The notes: generated from the letters alone by a model not told the origin. A stretch of 64,000 nucleotides of DNA from Adiantum capillus-veneris (GCA_014529385.2 CM043942.1:29779969-29843968); one strand, 5' to 3'; shown: positions 20,721 through 32,317, counted from the first letter of the stretch. Made by a program: numbers and translations.

Positions 20721-21456
20721 CCATTCTGAGTGCTCAATAGGTTATATGAATCCGCATTTCACAAGCTTTTCAATCTCTTCTTGAACGATCTTTGCATATT
20801 TAGGATTCATTGGGTAGGGTCGTTGCTGATCTGGTTTAGCCATGCTATTCATGGGGATTGTGTGTTGCACCACGGAAGGTGGAACACCTTTCATATCATG
20901 ATATGTCCAAGCAAATATATCCCTGAATTCTTTGAGAAGTTCTTTAAGTACACACTCCTTAGTCTCTATCAGATCTTGGGCAATGAAAACAGGTTTGGAC
21001 TCTTCTCCTGGGTCTGCTAACATTTTATTACTTAAATATCACTGGACCATCATAGACTCCATTTCTTCCATGGATAGGTTTTCTTGGAGCCTTTGCATAC
21101 ACAACCTTACATTCCTCTGTGGTGTAGGATTTGTAATGTTCATGTGCAGGGTGTAAGTCTATGGGGTCCTGTTGTTCTGTGGACTGTGATTTCAGTTCCG
21201 ATTCCTTTTGTTGTGAGCTAACTCTCGATTTTGTCGTCTCCTTAAAGAATGGCTCAACTTTGGCTTCTCTTGAGCCTCTAGTTGTGCGATGTCAATGGGT
21301 TGCGGACTACACCACATAAAGCTTTGAAGGTATTCACCCCAGTTATCTACCAACTTTCGATGAGCATCACATGCCGCTATATAATTAAGCCATTCTACGG
21401 TAGATTTCTTCTCATTTATTCTAGCACGCACATTTGATTGATATCGTCACCTCTTA
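20721..21456 (-). pseudogene. PR-RT linker of Gypsy-M
   Basis: Frames 20742-21023 (LADPGEESKPVFIAQDL, then FRDIFAWTYHDMKG, a common pre-RT motif) and 21192-21431 (WLNYIAACDAHRKL, SPQPIDIAQLEAQ, an Arg-rich end). The broken Gypsy-1 copy lies at 690-1400. The Copia-A left target duplication (TATCT, 21457-21461) marks the break. Confidence 0.75.
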
Positions 21457-21461
21457 TATCT
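21457..21461. repeat. Target-site duplication of Copia-A, left copy (TATCT)
   Basis: Identical to 52825-52829. Removing Copia-A and one copy gives a continuous Gypsy-M sequence that matches Gypsy-1 around 660-680 in reverse complement. Confidence 0.9.
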
Positions 21462-21689
21462 TGTTACCATATACATGTGGTAGTGATGTGTGTGAACACA
21501 CTAGGACCGCCGAGGCATTTTTTCCCTCTTTAGGAGGTTTTTTTCCCCCGAGCATTGTATATACGCCCATCACTCTAGGGCTATCTATCTTTCCATTGCA
21601 CACTAAGTAATACACTCTCTATTGTGTGCCTTGATCTTCCTTCGTCTTCTCCAAGCTGTGTGTGTCTCTCTGCAACCCTAATTCCAATA
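21462..21689 (+). repeat. 5' LTR of Copia-A
   Basis: Begins TGTTACCATATAC and ends TTCCAATA, where the partner LTR ends TACAACA. Contains GTATATAC, a possible TATA region. Confidence 0.92.
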
Positions 21690-21691
21690 AT

Positions 21692-21706
21692 TGGTATCAG
21701 AGCAGG
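21692..21706 (+). promoter_or_regulatory. Primer-binding site of Copia-A
   Basis: TGGTATCAGAGCAGG, complementary to the 3' end of initiator tRNA-Met as in most plant copia elements, two bases after the LTR. Confidence 0.9.
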
Positions 21707-22036
21707 TTGCGTCCTCCCGGGCTTAGTCGCCAGCTGCTCCAGCGCACGCCTGCTCACTTTCTTCGATTACAGTGAGGTTTGGCAAGCGTTTGCAGGTCGA
21801 CAAATACTTCGGGAACTCTGCTCAAATTTTTGATTTGGGCTCATTTCGGCCTCCGTTTCCACTACAGGCAGTACTGCACATGCTATTTCATCATTTTGTG
21901 CAGAATTTTTGTCAGTGCCGTTTTCTGCATAACAGGTGCCTTATAGTCTTCTACGGTTTCTGCTATATAGCCCAGGTTGTTCCCGCTCCATTTCTCCTAT
22001 TTTCGAGAAGTTTTCACATCAGGTGCAGCATTTACC
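21707..22036 (+). other. Leader of Copia-A
   Basis: 330 bp of untranslated sequence between primer site and gag; conserved in Copia-B at 53761-54105. No gene is supported. Confidence 0.7.
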
Positions 22037-23581
22037 ATGGCTGACAACAACAACACAGATGTGTTCAAGATGTTTGCTGCTGAGGACAGGTTGGATGGGA
22101 ACAACTACCCTATGTGGGCTTATATAACGCAACATGTTCTTGTGTCAAAGGGTGTCTAGAACATTGTGCAGGGCATTGATGTACGTCCTGGTTCTAAGGA
22201 TGTAGACGATGTTGCAGGTCTTGCTAGAAGGAGTGCTGCTGTTAGAGTTGTTTTGCCTACGACAAAACAAGCTCGTTGGGATGTTAAGGATGCGCAGGCT
22301 CATGCATTGATTGCGTTGTCTGTGAAGCGCACCATTGTTCCTCACATCCGTTCAGCAAAATCTGCAAAACAGGCTTGGGATATTTTGGATGGTCTTTATG
22401 CAAGTCGCAATGAGGCTAAAAAATTGCTTTGCTGCGTAAAGAGTTGGAGTCGAAGATTATGCATGAGGAGGATGATATGGACACTTTCCTTGCTAGTGTC
22501 AAGGATATCAATGAGCAGCTTATTTTTGCAGGTGAAGTCATTTCAGACAGTTCCCTTGTGCAGACTGTTCCTGATGCCTTACCAGGTTCCTACCAGACTT
22601 TTGCTAGTACTTGGAGACCGATGACCCAAGGAAATCCTGAAGTTGTCAAGTTTGATGCATTATGCACATTGCTATTGCAAGAGTCACTTTCTAGAAAAAA
22701 CAGGACTAGGTAGCGTGAAGTTGAACAGGCTTTTATTGCTTCTCAAAGAAAGGGTGGTAACAGTAATGTAGCCACTTCTTATGGTTCTGCTGCGAGTGGC
22801 AAAATTTTTGTTCCTAATGCTTTTGTTGGCAGCACTTCGTCTGGAAATTCTGGTGATAAGGGCAAAAAGAAGATGCGTTGCCATTATTATAAAGCTAATG
22901 ATCACTTGACCAAGTCGTATCCTAAGTTGAAGGAAAAAGATGCTAAGAAGAAAGAGGGTGGTTCCACCGCAAATGCTGATTCCACTACAAATGCAGCCAT
23001 TGTTGAGTGTTCTGTAAAAGGAGACTGTAATGTTGATGTTGATGCAGAGTGGGTTTTAGTACAGAGTGTACTTACAATCCTGCTGTCCATGATGCATGCT
23101 TGTTCGTTTCTACAGATTCACATGTGTGGTATTTCGACAGTGGTGCTACAAAGCACATTACCTCACATCGTGAATTGTTTACCTCTCTCGAGTCTGTCCC
23201 TCATAGGAATTCAGTCACTTCTGCCAACAATGCCTCTTATCCAGTTCAGGGAGTTGGAAAGATTGTCCTTACTACTGCAAATGGCAGTTCTTTCACACTT
23301 GTTGATGCACTTTATGTACCTGGGATAAAGAAGAATCTCTTGTCTGTATTTGCACTTGCGAGACTTGGACTTGTAGTCAAATTTGTGGATGACAGATGTA
23401 CAGTTCATGATCTCAGTTTTGGTGATGAAATTGTTGCATCTGGCCTTTTGTGCCGTGGGCTGTACAAGCTCACTTTGTATGACAAGTGTGGAAATTTTTT
23501 TGCAAATGCTGTTGCAAATTCAACGGCTATTTCAGATGCAAAACTTTGGCAAGCACGTTTTGGTCATCTGAATTTTGCCAA
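22037..23581 (+). pseudogene. gag-pol: Gag, protease and start of the GAG-pre-integrase zone of Copia-A
   Basis: Starts at the ATG at 22037 (MADNNNTDVFKMF). An in-frame TAG at 22157-22159 lies 40 codons in, at the same place as in Copia-B. Gag continues to a zinc knuckle that has lost two Cys (CHYYKANDHLTKSY; Copia-B has CHYCKANDHLIRSC). One extra base pair of A near 22423 and further shifts change frame. The protease has VWYFDSGATKHIT (DSG) near 23128, followed by the linker LYVPGIKKNLLS. Gypsy-L interrupts it after 23581 in the stretch FGHLNFA. Confidence 0.85.
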
Positions 23582-25946
23582 TGATAGCCGTTTTTTGGCT
23601 ATTCAAAATTGTCATAGTGAGCAACCTCACGCTACCAAATTCACCCAAACACTATGGCTATCCCTACCATTTCACTGTACATAGGCGTGTGTGAGTTAGG
23701 AGACTTTTTCCATATTTTCTTAAAAACCCTCAATTAGCTAGTCATTGGGCTAGTTGAGCAAAAAAAAATAAATTTAAAAAAGGTATATTATGGCCTTTGT
23801 GTGTAAATATTTTATTATGTATATGGCCTAAATATAGGGAGTTTTATAATTATTTTGATATTTTATTTAAATATTTATACTTAGGTGTGTGTTTTATTAA
23901 ACTTATGTATGCCTTCTTTCATCCTCTTACACCATAAGTGTATTTTTTGCCAATGTGTACATACTCTAACCTCATATTTTTCTTTTATACAAACCACCCC
24001 CACATTTTTACCCTCACCCTCGTGAAAACAAAAAAATTGATTTCTACTTTCTTAGTCATGTTTATTATATTATTTTCATTTACTTCAATACCTTTTCCTC
24101 TTTCACCCAAAATAATACAAAGAGGGACCATATCATATGATTCCAATATCTTTCCATATCCATAATTCTTCCATATTTTTATTATTATTTTTACTTATTA
24201 TTCTAACACCATGTGCTCATTGAGCTAAAATCCATGAATAGTCCATACACTAGTCCCACCATGTATATATTGCTTTATTCACCAATAATCCTCCTCCATG
24301 CATGTATAAAGGGCAACCTGGATGCTTTGTATTATGATATGACAAAGGAGGGGCTCACTCTTGGATACATTGTACAAATTCAACAAAGGAGTGGGCCACT
24401 AAAAGACTTTGGTAGGCATAAAAAACAGGCTTTTTGGTGAGAATTTTGGTACCTATCTCTGCTCGGAATTTGAAGACGTAATCACAGAGAAAATGTAGCC
24501 CACGATCTGAATAATCACCTCAAATTTTTTCATGATTTTTGGAGCTACCAGCGGTGAGATAGGATTTTTTGAGTGGACCCTAGTCTGCCCACTTTTCTCA
24601 CAAAGTAACCCATAGTCTTCTCTCACCTCCTTTTCCACTTCCACACACATACACTCATTCCTCTCCATCCCTTACTCAAACCTGCAACTTTCATGGCTTA
24701 CTTCATCTTCTTCACCATTTCCATCTCTCCTTACTCCATAGTTCAAAAGATTATCATCTCTACACACATATAGCTCAATTTCTCTCTCTAGAATCAAATT
24801 CATATTACCATAACCTCTTCATCTTTCATAGAAAGAGAAAAAATCAGCAAATAACCAAGCTCAAGCCCTGCAAAAGGAGGAGTTTGATCATGGAGAATTC
24901 AACTTCCCCATGGTCACAAGAACTGCACCGACAAAGTTCTACAACCGCTTCATTCACTGGAGGAGAAGGTGGAAAATTTCATTTACATCTTGTGGTTTCC
25001 ACCAAATTGTGTATATTCTCATCCTTCTTTTACTTTTTATCATTGTATAAATTATATAATGCACCTTGAGTGCATATGCCATGTAATTTTACCCCATCCT
25101 ACTAACTTCAAACTATTAACACTAACTGCTAACCTTTTTTTGTAAATTGCACCCACTCTACTCTACCGTGGAGTAGGCAACCTCACACAAAAAATCACTC
25201 ACCTCTCTAGAATCTTCTCTATTTCACCTCATTAATTCTCTCCTCTTGAGCCCACATCCATGTGACTCAAGAGACAAGAGAGCCCCACTCTCATAAGAAC
25301 ATATAAAAAATTTCATAAACATGGTTTTCTATGAAAATGTTGATTAGGTATAATCCTAATTAGGGCTCTCCTCACCTATAAATAGAGCCCTTCTCCCTTT
25401 GTAAATAGCAGGATCCCTACACTATTGCTCACTACTTTGAACGTGCCATTCACCATCTTAGTTTTAGGGAGTGAGAGTGAGCTCTCTATGCACCATTACA
25501 TGTGGTGTATAGGAAAGCTTCTTTGAGCTAGTTGTAACATTGCAAGGGAGTGAGTGATTCATAACTTCCAATCAAAGTTGTAGCTACTCTTGCACATCAA
25601 TTTAATCAATAAGTTGGGTGCAAATCGCGGGTCAGAACTCTCTTGAGTCTCTCCAATTCACGCTTGGCAACCTCATCGTTGGTTTAAGGTGACACGTTTT
25701 CATTTTGAGATTCTTTTGTAGTATCTGCTTGTATGTGACTCAAGAGCTCTTGTGTTTGTTTTCGTTGCTTGGGAAAACATTATAAGAGGGTTGTATGGTG
25801 AGAGGTCTCCCATAACCCTAAGATAATGTGTAGATTGCAACATCATCAAACTTAATCGTGTCTCTTGACTCTCCTCGAAGCTGTTCCTACACCCACGTCA
25901 ATCATTAAAATTGAAGCTAAATTCTTGCACAAAGATCTCTCTCTTT

Positions 25947-25998
<52 letters not shown>

Positions 25999-26255
25999 TG
26001 TGTTTGGTGTGTGTATTTGTAGCATTTAAATTAGTGATAGTGTACCCTCCTTCTCGCTTGTTTTGCTAAGGGATTCTCCTCTTTTGCATCCTAGTTCGCT
26101 CTCTAACTAGGTGGTGCCCCTATCTTGTTTGGGTTTGGCTGTGGGTTGGTTGTTGTGTTGTGCTTGTGATTGCCCCCAGCCCCAATTGAGCAGCACGGGA
26201 GCCTTGAGGGGTGTTTAGAGGTTGCCTCTCTTGTTGCCCGCCCCGGACCGCCTCA
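23582..26255 (+). repeat. 5' LTR of Gypsy-L
   Basis: 2674 bp, TG...CA. Contains CTATAAATAGAGCCC near 25376, a good TATA box, and a GT microsatellite at about 25950-26000. No domain-bearing ORF. The partner LTR differs by a few percent at most by eye. Confidence 0.92.
25376..25390 (+). promoter_or_regulatory. TATA box in the Gypsy-L LTR
   Basis: CTATAAATAGAGCCC; the same sequence is in the 3' LTR near 41436. Likely start of retroelement transcription a few tens of bases downstream. Confidence 0.6.
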
Positions 26256-26259
26256 ATTT

Positions 26260-26276
26260 TGGTGCCCCCACGCAGG
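26260..26276 (+). promoter_or_regulatory. Primer-binding site of Gypsy-L
   Basis: TGGTGCCCCCACGCAGG, four bases after the LTR. One base differs from the Gypsy-R site. The tRNA is unassigned. Confidence 0.65.
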
Positions 26277-26357
26277 ACGGCTTGTGTATTTTTGTGTAGT
26301 ATCAACGTTTTAGCATAGTCAAGAAGTTTGCATGAATCACGAGAATTTGTATGATCC

Positions 26358-26362
26358 CTTCA
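26358..26362. repeat. Target-site duplication of Copia-C, left copy (CTTCA)
   Basis: Identical to 31891-31895. Confidence 0.9.
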
Positions 26363-26554
26363 TGAAGGAGTACGAGCGGAAGTGCGACGCGAGAGAGAGT
26401 GCGAGAAGAAGAGCAGGACGATATGGTGAACTCGCTCTACTGTAATGTGTAGAGCATAGTGAGTTCTTATTAGGTTTTAGCAAAAGAATATGTGTACATA
26501 CCTGGTGGCCCGCCCACTTACCTGGGCGACCACATTGGGCTTTATACCCCAACA
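26363..26554 (-). repeat. 3' LTR of Copia-C (left)
   Basis: On the coding strand starts TGTTGGGGTATAAAGCCC and ends CGTACTCCTTCA. Confidence 0.92.
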
Positions 26555-26567
26555 ACCTCCCACTTTA
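26555..26567 (-). promoter_or_regulatory. Polypurine tract of Copia-C
   Basis: TTAAAGTGGGAGGT on the minus strand, directly before the 3' LTR. CCACATTGG just upstream is the inverted partner of CCAATGTGG inside the LTR start, so a hairpin could span the junction. Confidence 0.75.
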
Positions 26568-26643
26568 AGTCCAATGTGGTACTTTAAGTGTGAGAGAAGC
26601 TACTATACAAGCTAATATACAAGAGATGTAGAGAAGTGATGTA

Positions 26644-29600
26644 CTACCCTACACCTAACTGCTTGCAAAAATGCGCAAAGCTCTCTGAGGGAAGTCCTTT
26701 TGTAAGTAGATCAGCAGGTGTGAACTTTGACAAGCTGAAGTTGCTTATCCTCGAGCATTTCCCTGATGAAATGATACTTCACATCCACATGCTTTGTCTC
26801 TGAGTGATAAACTGGATTGCGAGCCAATTGTATAGCACTTTGACTATCACAATATAACACAGGCATCTCTCCTTTGATTGCCAAATCTGTTACTAGTCAA
26901 TTAAGCCAAATTGATTCTTTGCATGCCTTTGATGCTGCAACATATTCAGCCTCTCTAGTAGACTGAGTAACACAATCTTGTAATCTAGAACGCCATGATA
27001 CTGCTCCACCAGCCAATGTAAAGACATACCCTAACGTAGACCTTCAATTGTCTAAGTCACCTGCATAATCTGAGTCTGTAAAACCCTTTACACTTAGCTC
27101 CTGACTCCCATAGCATATACGCATTCTCTTTGTAGCTTTCAGGTATCTCAATATTCCTTTCACTGCCTCCCAATGTTTCTTGCCTGGGTTTGACATGTAT
27201 CGACTTACTACTCCCACTGCAAATGCAATGTCTGGGCGAGTAGCAATCATTGCATACATTAAACTACCCACTACAGACGCATATGGAATCTTATCCATTT
27301 CAGCCTGTTCTTCCTCAGACACAGGACAATCTTGTTTGCTAAATTTCACATATGGTGGCAATGGAACACTCAATGCCTTTCCCTTCTCCATATTGCAACG
27401 TTGCAAAACCTTGTCAATATACTCTGTTTGAGATAACCAAATCAACTTCTTTGATCTGTCTCTCTCAATGCGCATACCAAGTATATGACTTGCCTCACCC
27501 ATGTCTTTCATGTCAAACGATTTTGCCATCTATGACTTCAAAGCTGAAATTTCTTCCAAGTGCCTGCCAACAATCAACATGTCATCCACATACAAAATAA
27601 AGATCATCCAACTGCCATCCTTAGCCTTCTTTGTATATAGACAGTGATCGAACTCACTACGTTTGTAGCCTTGAGAAAGCATAAACTTGTGGAATTTATG
27701 GTACCATGCCCTTGGTGATTGTTTTAAGCCATAAAGACTCTTTAACAACTGGCATACCCAATCTTCCTTGCCTTTCTCAACAAACCCTTCTGGCTGCTGC
27801 ATGTAAATTTCCACATCTAAATCACCATGCAAGAACACTGTCTTGACAACCATTTGGTGCAACACCAAATCTAATATGGCAACCAATGCAAGAAAGCATC
27901 TCAATGTAGTCATCTTGACCACCGGAGAGAAGACTTCATCAAAGTCAATGCCTTGTTCTTGCTTAAAGCCCTTGGCAACAAGCCTTGCTTTGTACTTTGG
28001 CTGACTATCATGAGCGGTGATCTTATTCCTATAAACCCATTTACAAGGTAGAGCCTTTTTGCCCCGTGGTAATTTAACTAGCTTCCATGTCTGGTTTTTA
28101 TTGAGAGCTGTCATCTCTGACTGCATGGCCAAGTGCCAATTCCCGGAGTCCTTCATTTGCACTGCTTCCTTGTAACATGAAGGCTCATTGCAATTAGTCA
28201 ACATGACATAGTTCATAGATGGAACAAACCTATCAGGAGGTCGCGTGACACGTCCAGATCTACGCACAATAGGTGGCTCAGGCTCAGCCACAACCTGTGG
28301 TTCCAATCTATCCTGTCCTTGCTCCTCGTGAGCCGTGACATTTTGTCTTGCACGTGCAGGTCCATCTTCTTGGAAGACAACTCTTCTAATCTCCTCAACC
28401 CTCTCTGGTTTAGAATGATATTTGGATTCATTAAAGTGAACATCATTGCTGCGGACAACCTTTCTGGATTCGGGATCCCAAAGTCTGTACCCCATCTCAC
28501 CAGAATTACCATAGCCTAGAAAGATGCACTTTCTACTCTTTGGCTCAAGTTTGTTCCTAAATTCCTTTGGAACGTGAGTATATGCCTCACAGCCAAAGAC
28601 TCTGAGATGCTTGTATGAGGGCATTTTGCCTGACCATACCATCTCTGGCACTGAATCCTTCTGCAAAACCTTGCTAGGACATCTATTTGCAAGATGAACA
28701 GCTGTTGATACAGCTTCAGCCCAAAACCCATTTGGCAGCTGTGCATTAGACAACATACTTCTGACCTTCTCTTGTATGGTCCTATTCATCCTCTCAGCAA
28801 CACCATTTTGAGGAGGATTGTAAGGAGCAGTAAGTTCACGTTTTATACCTTTTGACTCACAAAAGTCCTGAAAGACCTTTGAAACATACTCTCCACCATT
28901 GTCAGTGCGTAAGCATTTAAGCTTCTTGCCACTTTGATTCTCCACAAGTGTCACAAACGTTTTGAAAACACTAAACGCTTCATCCTTGTGCTTGAGAAAG
29001 TAAACCCATACTTTCCTCGAGTAATCATCTATAAATGTCATAAAGTAAGAAGCTCCCCCTAGAGAAAGGTTAGGCATAGGTCCACACAAATCACTATGAA
29101 CAAGTGCGAACTGTGTATCTCTTCTACTGCTTCTATGCTTATGTGGCTGCTGTGTTTGCTTACCATATAGACAATGTTCACAGAATTCAAAATCATTAAA
29201 TGAAAAGCCAGGCAAATAACAAGAACGAGACAAGATTTCCATTCCCTTCTTGGACATATGTCCTAACCGGCTATGCCACAAAGAAACGTTCGGGTGCTCG
29301 GTTACATTGATTACATTTTTAGAGACATTTGATACATAAATCATGTAAAGTCCTCCAGACTTTACTCCATGTGCTACTGTCATAGAACCCTTGGATATCT
29401 TCCACATGTTCTGTCCAAAAGTGGTGACGTAGCCAGCATCATCAAGTAAACCTGTGCTCATCAAGCTCTTTGTAATTGCAGGAACATGTCTCACATTCTT
29501 CAGCGTGAAAGAAGAGCCATTCTGAAACTTCAATTGAACATCTCCAACACCTAAGATCTCACATGTCTGTCCATTGCCTAGCCGAACATGATCTTTAGTG

Positions 29601-30613
29601 GTCACATAAGAAGTAAACCACTCCTTGTTTGGAGACACATGAAGTGATGCCCCTGAGTCTATAATCCAGTCACTCAGTGCATTTCCATCAGATGCTGTAA
29701 GAAGAGCTGAGTCCATTGTATTGTTCAAGAAGTAGATGTCTCCTGACACTAGACTGTCATCCTCTGCAACAGTGTTTGTCACATTTATTTCTTGAATCTT
29801 CACTGAGGACTTGTTCTTCTCACCATGGTCTTCAGCTTTCTCTTTGCCTTTTTCTGCTTTCCATTCTCTGCAGTCTCTTTTCATGTGACCCTTCTTGCCA
29901 CAATGGTAGCATTCTATGTCACTCTTGCCTTTAGCACTGCGGGACTTGCTACGAGACTGATTCCTCTTTCCACCTTTGTACTTTTATTTGGTCCTTCCCC
30001 TGACAACTAAGGCTGTTCCTTTGCCTTTGTCCATTGTCTTTCTATTGGTTTCTTCAGTAAGCAGACTTCCTTCTACACCTGCTATGTTCAAACCATCTGG
30101 AGGTGCATAATTACTCAAAGCTGTGCAAAAAGTGTCCCAACTTTCCGGCAATGTGATGAACAGGAACATAGCTCTAACAGGTTCATCAAACTTGACACCT
30201 TGAGCTGACAACTGACTATAGATTGTGTTGAATTCATTCATATGATTGGACATAGGTGTCCCTTCTTTCATCTTCAAGTCAACAAGCTTCTTAAGCCAGT
30301 ATACCTGTGAAGCTGCACTCTGCTTCTCATAAAGATCACTCAGCTTTAACCATGCTTGATAAGCCGACATCTCGTCTGCTACATTGAAGTAAACGCTTTC
30401 TGCCAAAGTCAGCATAATGGTAGAAAGTGCCAATTCATCCATTTTGCTCCATTCATCTTCGTCCATATCTTCTGGTTTTATCCCCTTGAGCTTTATAGGT
30501 TTTATCTGCTTCTTTTGTACCAACACGTGCCAAATCTGCTTCTTCCACAATGGGAAATTGGTTCCATCGAGCTTCTTGATATTGTAAAGAGCAGTGTCCT
30601 GTGATCCAGCCAT
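26644..30613 (-). pseudogene. gag-pol: Gag-Pol of Copia-C, four nonsense codons
   Basis: Starts at the ATG ending at 30613 (MAGSQDTALYNIKKLDGTNF). Gag runs to a TAA (29984-29986) just before the zinc knuckle CYHCGKKGHMKRDC. A long frame follows: protease DWIIDSGASLHVS, integrase (VHSDLCGPM, LRTDNGGEYVS, NGVAERMNR) and RT (YVDDMLIVG). A TAG at 27530-27532 is followed by the rest of RT and RNase H, then TGA at 27044-27046 and TGA at 26897-26899. Near 26720 there is a small frame break, and the last codons end at 26644. Each stop is one C-to-T change from a plausible Gln or Arg codon. Otherwise it is of normal length for a copia polyprotein. Confidence 0.9.
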
Positions 30614-31683
30614 AGCTACGCTTCACAGTAGTTTACTTTTCTGGGAAAAATTCGGCAGAGTTTCCCCTGTAAACTAACCTCTGAACCAATATCAACCTCT
30701 CAAATGAACCAAGAAAGCTTCAGATTCTGCAGAAATTTTGGCAGAGTCTCCTTTGTAAAATGGCTCTGGTGTACTAAAAACAGACCAAAACACAGCTCAA
30801 AAAACACTCTCTCTGACACTGTAAGCTGCGGGTAAACCTGTCCTGCACCTGTACTGTCTCTCAGTGTCCTGTCACTGTCCTATAAGCATAGACTGCGACA
30901 ATGCCTCAACGGCAGTAAAGCAAAGATGCAATCCCAACTGTCTAACTCACAGTCAATACATCCTAGCTGCCTATCTAAGGGTGCTTGAGGGATCGCTCCA
31001 AGACCTGTATCACCGAAAGGATCTCAACATTCGAGAATCCCCCAGCTCAATAAAACCTCACTCGACCCTCAACAAAGGCTGCAGTAAATCTGACAGTACA
31101 TAGACTTCCCACAAAGTCATACATCCACAAATTTCCCACTGTATGCTGTAACCGCTGGAGCGGTTGTTTACTGCGTGACTCACAGTCAGCAAACCCTCAA
31201 CAGACATACATCATCTCGGACAATACATCCCATGTGGAAGTATCTGCAATGTCAGGATGAAATCTGGAATATCAAACAACTACCTGATGAACTAGTGGAT
31301 GTCGCCTACGGTCTGTGTGTAGATGCGCCCGTGTCGTATGTGACACGCCTCCAAGAACTGTGAGCCGTCCTTCGATGTGTAGACAGCCACAAATCAACAC
31401 TCTGGGAGTGTCGATATCCTCAACACCTGCAGTTGTAGGCCGAAAATCCCAAATTTCCAGAGTCGGATCTGCACCCGCTGAGACCACGTAGTCCAAAATG
31501 ACCTGCGCAGAACTTTGTCGAAGCCGAATGGTAACCGAGATGACCTCAGAATGAAATTCTAAGAACACCTAGGCCTTTTGGCTTTCCCACAGGATTTGGG
31601 ACAGTGTCTTCGCCTGTCGAATTTCACTCCAATCTGAGCTGGTGACTCTAGCCTCCTGCAGTGCTGCCCCGAGCCTCGATCTG
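30614..31683 (-). other. Leader of Copia-C
   Basis: About 1.07 kb between primer site and gag, long for a copia leader, without a supported gene. Several CTGTGAGTC and CTGTC motifs recur. Short frames on both strands have no domain. Confidence 0.6.
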
Positions 31684-31697
31684 AGCTCTGATACCAG
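31684..31697 (-). promoter_or_regulatory. Primer-binding site of Copia-C
   Basis: CTGGTATCAGAGCTC on the minus strand next to the 5' LTR; initiator tRNA-Met type. Confidence 0.9.
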
Positions 31698-31698
31698 T

Positions 31699-31890
31699 TG
31701 AAGGAGTACGAGCGGAAGTGCGACGCGAGAGAGAGTGCGAGAAGAAGAGAACGACGATATGGTGAACTCGCTCTACTGTAATGTGTAGAGTATAGTGAGT
31801 TCTTATTAGGTTTTAACAAAAGAATATGTGTACATACCTGGCGGCCCGCCCACTTACCTGGGCGACCACATTGGGCTTTATACCCCAACA
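31699..31890 (-). repeat. 5' LTR of Copia-C (right)
   Basis: 192 bp, partner of 26363-26554. A TATAAAG lies only about nine bases from the LTR start on the coding strand. Confidence 0.92.
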
Positions 31891-32098
31891 CTTCATTCCC
31901 ATTGCAAGGCAAAACATACACATAATTGTTAGTACTAAGTTGCAATTTCAACGTGTAATTCGTAGAATTTTAGGTCCTCTTAGGTTGACAGAGATAAACG
32001 CATCAGTAAATTCTTTTATTTTGCCTCTCATTAGGTACGACCTTAGTTTGGACGTCTATATTTTTGTTTTGTTTTAATTATTAGGTCATGCATAGACC

Positions 32099-32317
32099 AT
32101 GGATAATGGCCCAAGAATAGAGGTTTTTCCCTTTCATTTCACTCCACACATTAAAGTAAACATTGCAATTAGTAGAAAAATCCATTTTCAACAACATATG
32201 GTGTTCATGTTTGGTGCCCAAAGAGTAGGAGAAATTCTCGCGTCACCAAACCCTGTCATTCTACCTCTTATGGATTATCATAGGTCATTTGATGTGAATA
32301 TTTTTATTTTGTTGTAG
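32099..32317 (+). CDS. Leader small ORF b of Gypsy-L
   Basis: 72 codons, ATG at 32099, TAG at 32315-32317. Its second half matches small ORF a: ASPNPVILPL, then Y, S, DV, IF at the same spacing. It is fairly rich in hydrophobic and aromatic residues but has no clear membrane segment. It lies about 85 bp before the gag ATG. It is unrecognised; it could be an upstream ORF affecting gag translation or a duplicated relic. Confidence 0.4.
   Translation: MDNGPRIEVFPFHFTPHIKVNIAISRKIHFQQHMVFMFGAQRVGEILASPNPVILPLMDYHRSFDVNIFILL

Larger units (their letters stand above)
26363..31890 (-). mobile_element. Copia-C: nearly complete Ty1/copia element
   Basis: 5528 bp, 192-bp LTRs, target duplication CTTCA, minus-strand Gag-Pol in copia order. 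LTRs differ at 5 of 192 positions by eye (2.6%). Only point stops and a small frame break disable it. Unrelated in sequence to Copia-A and Copia-B. The residue pattern suggests the Tork/Tnt1-type branch, which is my recollection and not tested. Confidence 0.93.
26332..32077 (+). pseudogene. Leader small ORF a of Gypsy-L, split by Copia-C
   Basis: An ATG at 26332 opens a frame that reaches the Copia-C target duplication (26358-26362) and continues in the same frame at 31896, closing with TAA at 32075-32077. It is roughly 70 codons long without the insertion. The C-terminal part (ILPL, Y, DV, IF) matches the next ORF, so the two are paralogues. I recognise no family. Position before gag suggests upstream ORFs or a remnant of an N-terminal Gag extension. 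Confidence 0.45.

Noticed and set aside
21692-21706. tRNA gene
   Set aside because: Primer-binding sites (here, 26260, 31684, 43529, 53746) resemble tRNA 3' ends only over 15-18 bases. No cloverleaf is present.
24884-25069. Small ORF conserved in both Gypsy-L LTRs (also 40943-41128)
   Set aside because: It is present twice only because the LTRs are copies of each other. It is short, without a domain, and lies upstream of the likely TATA box.
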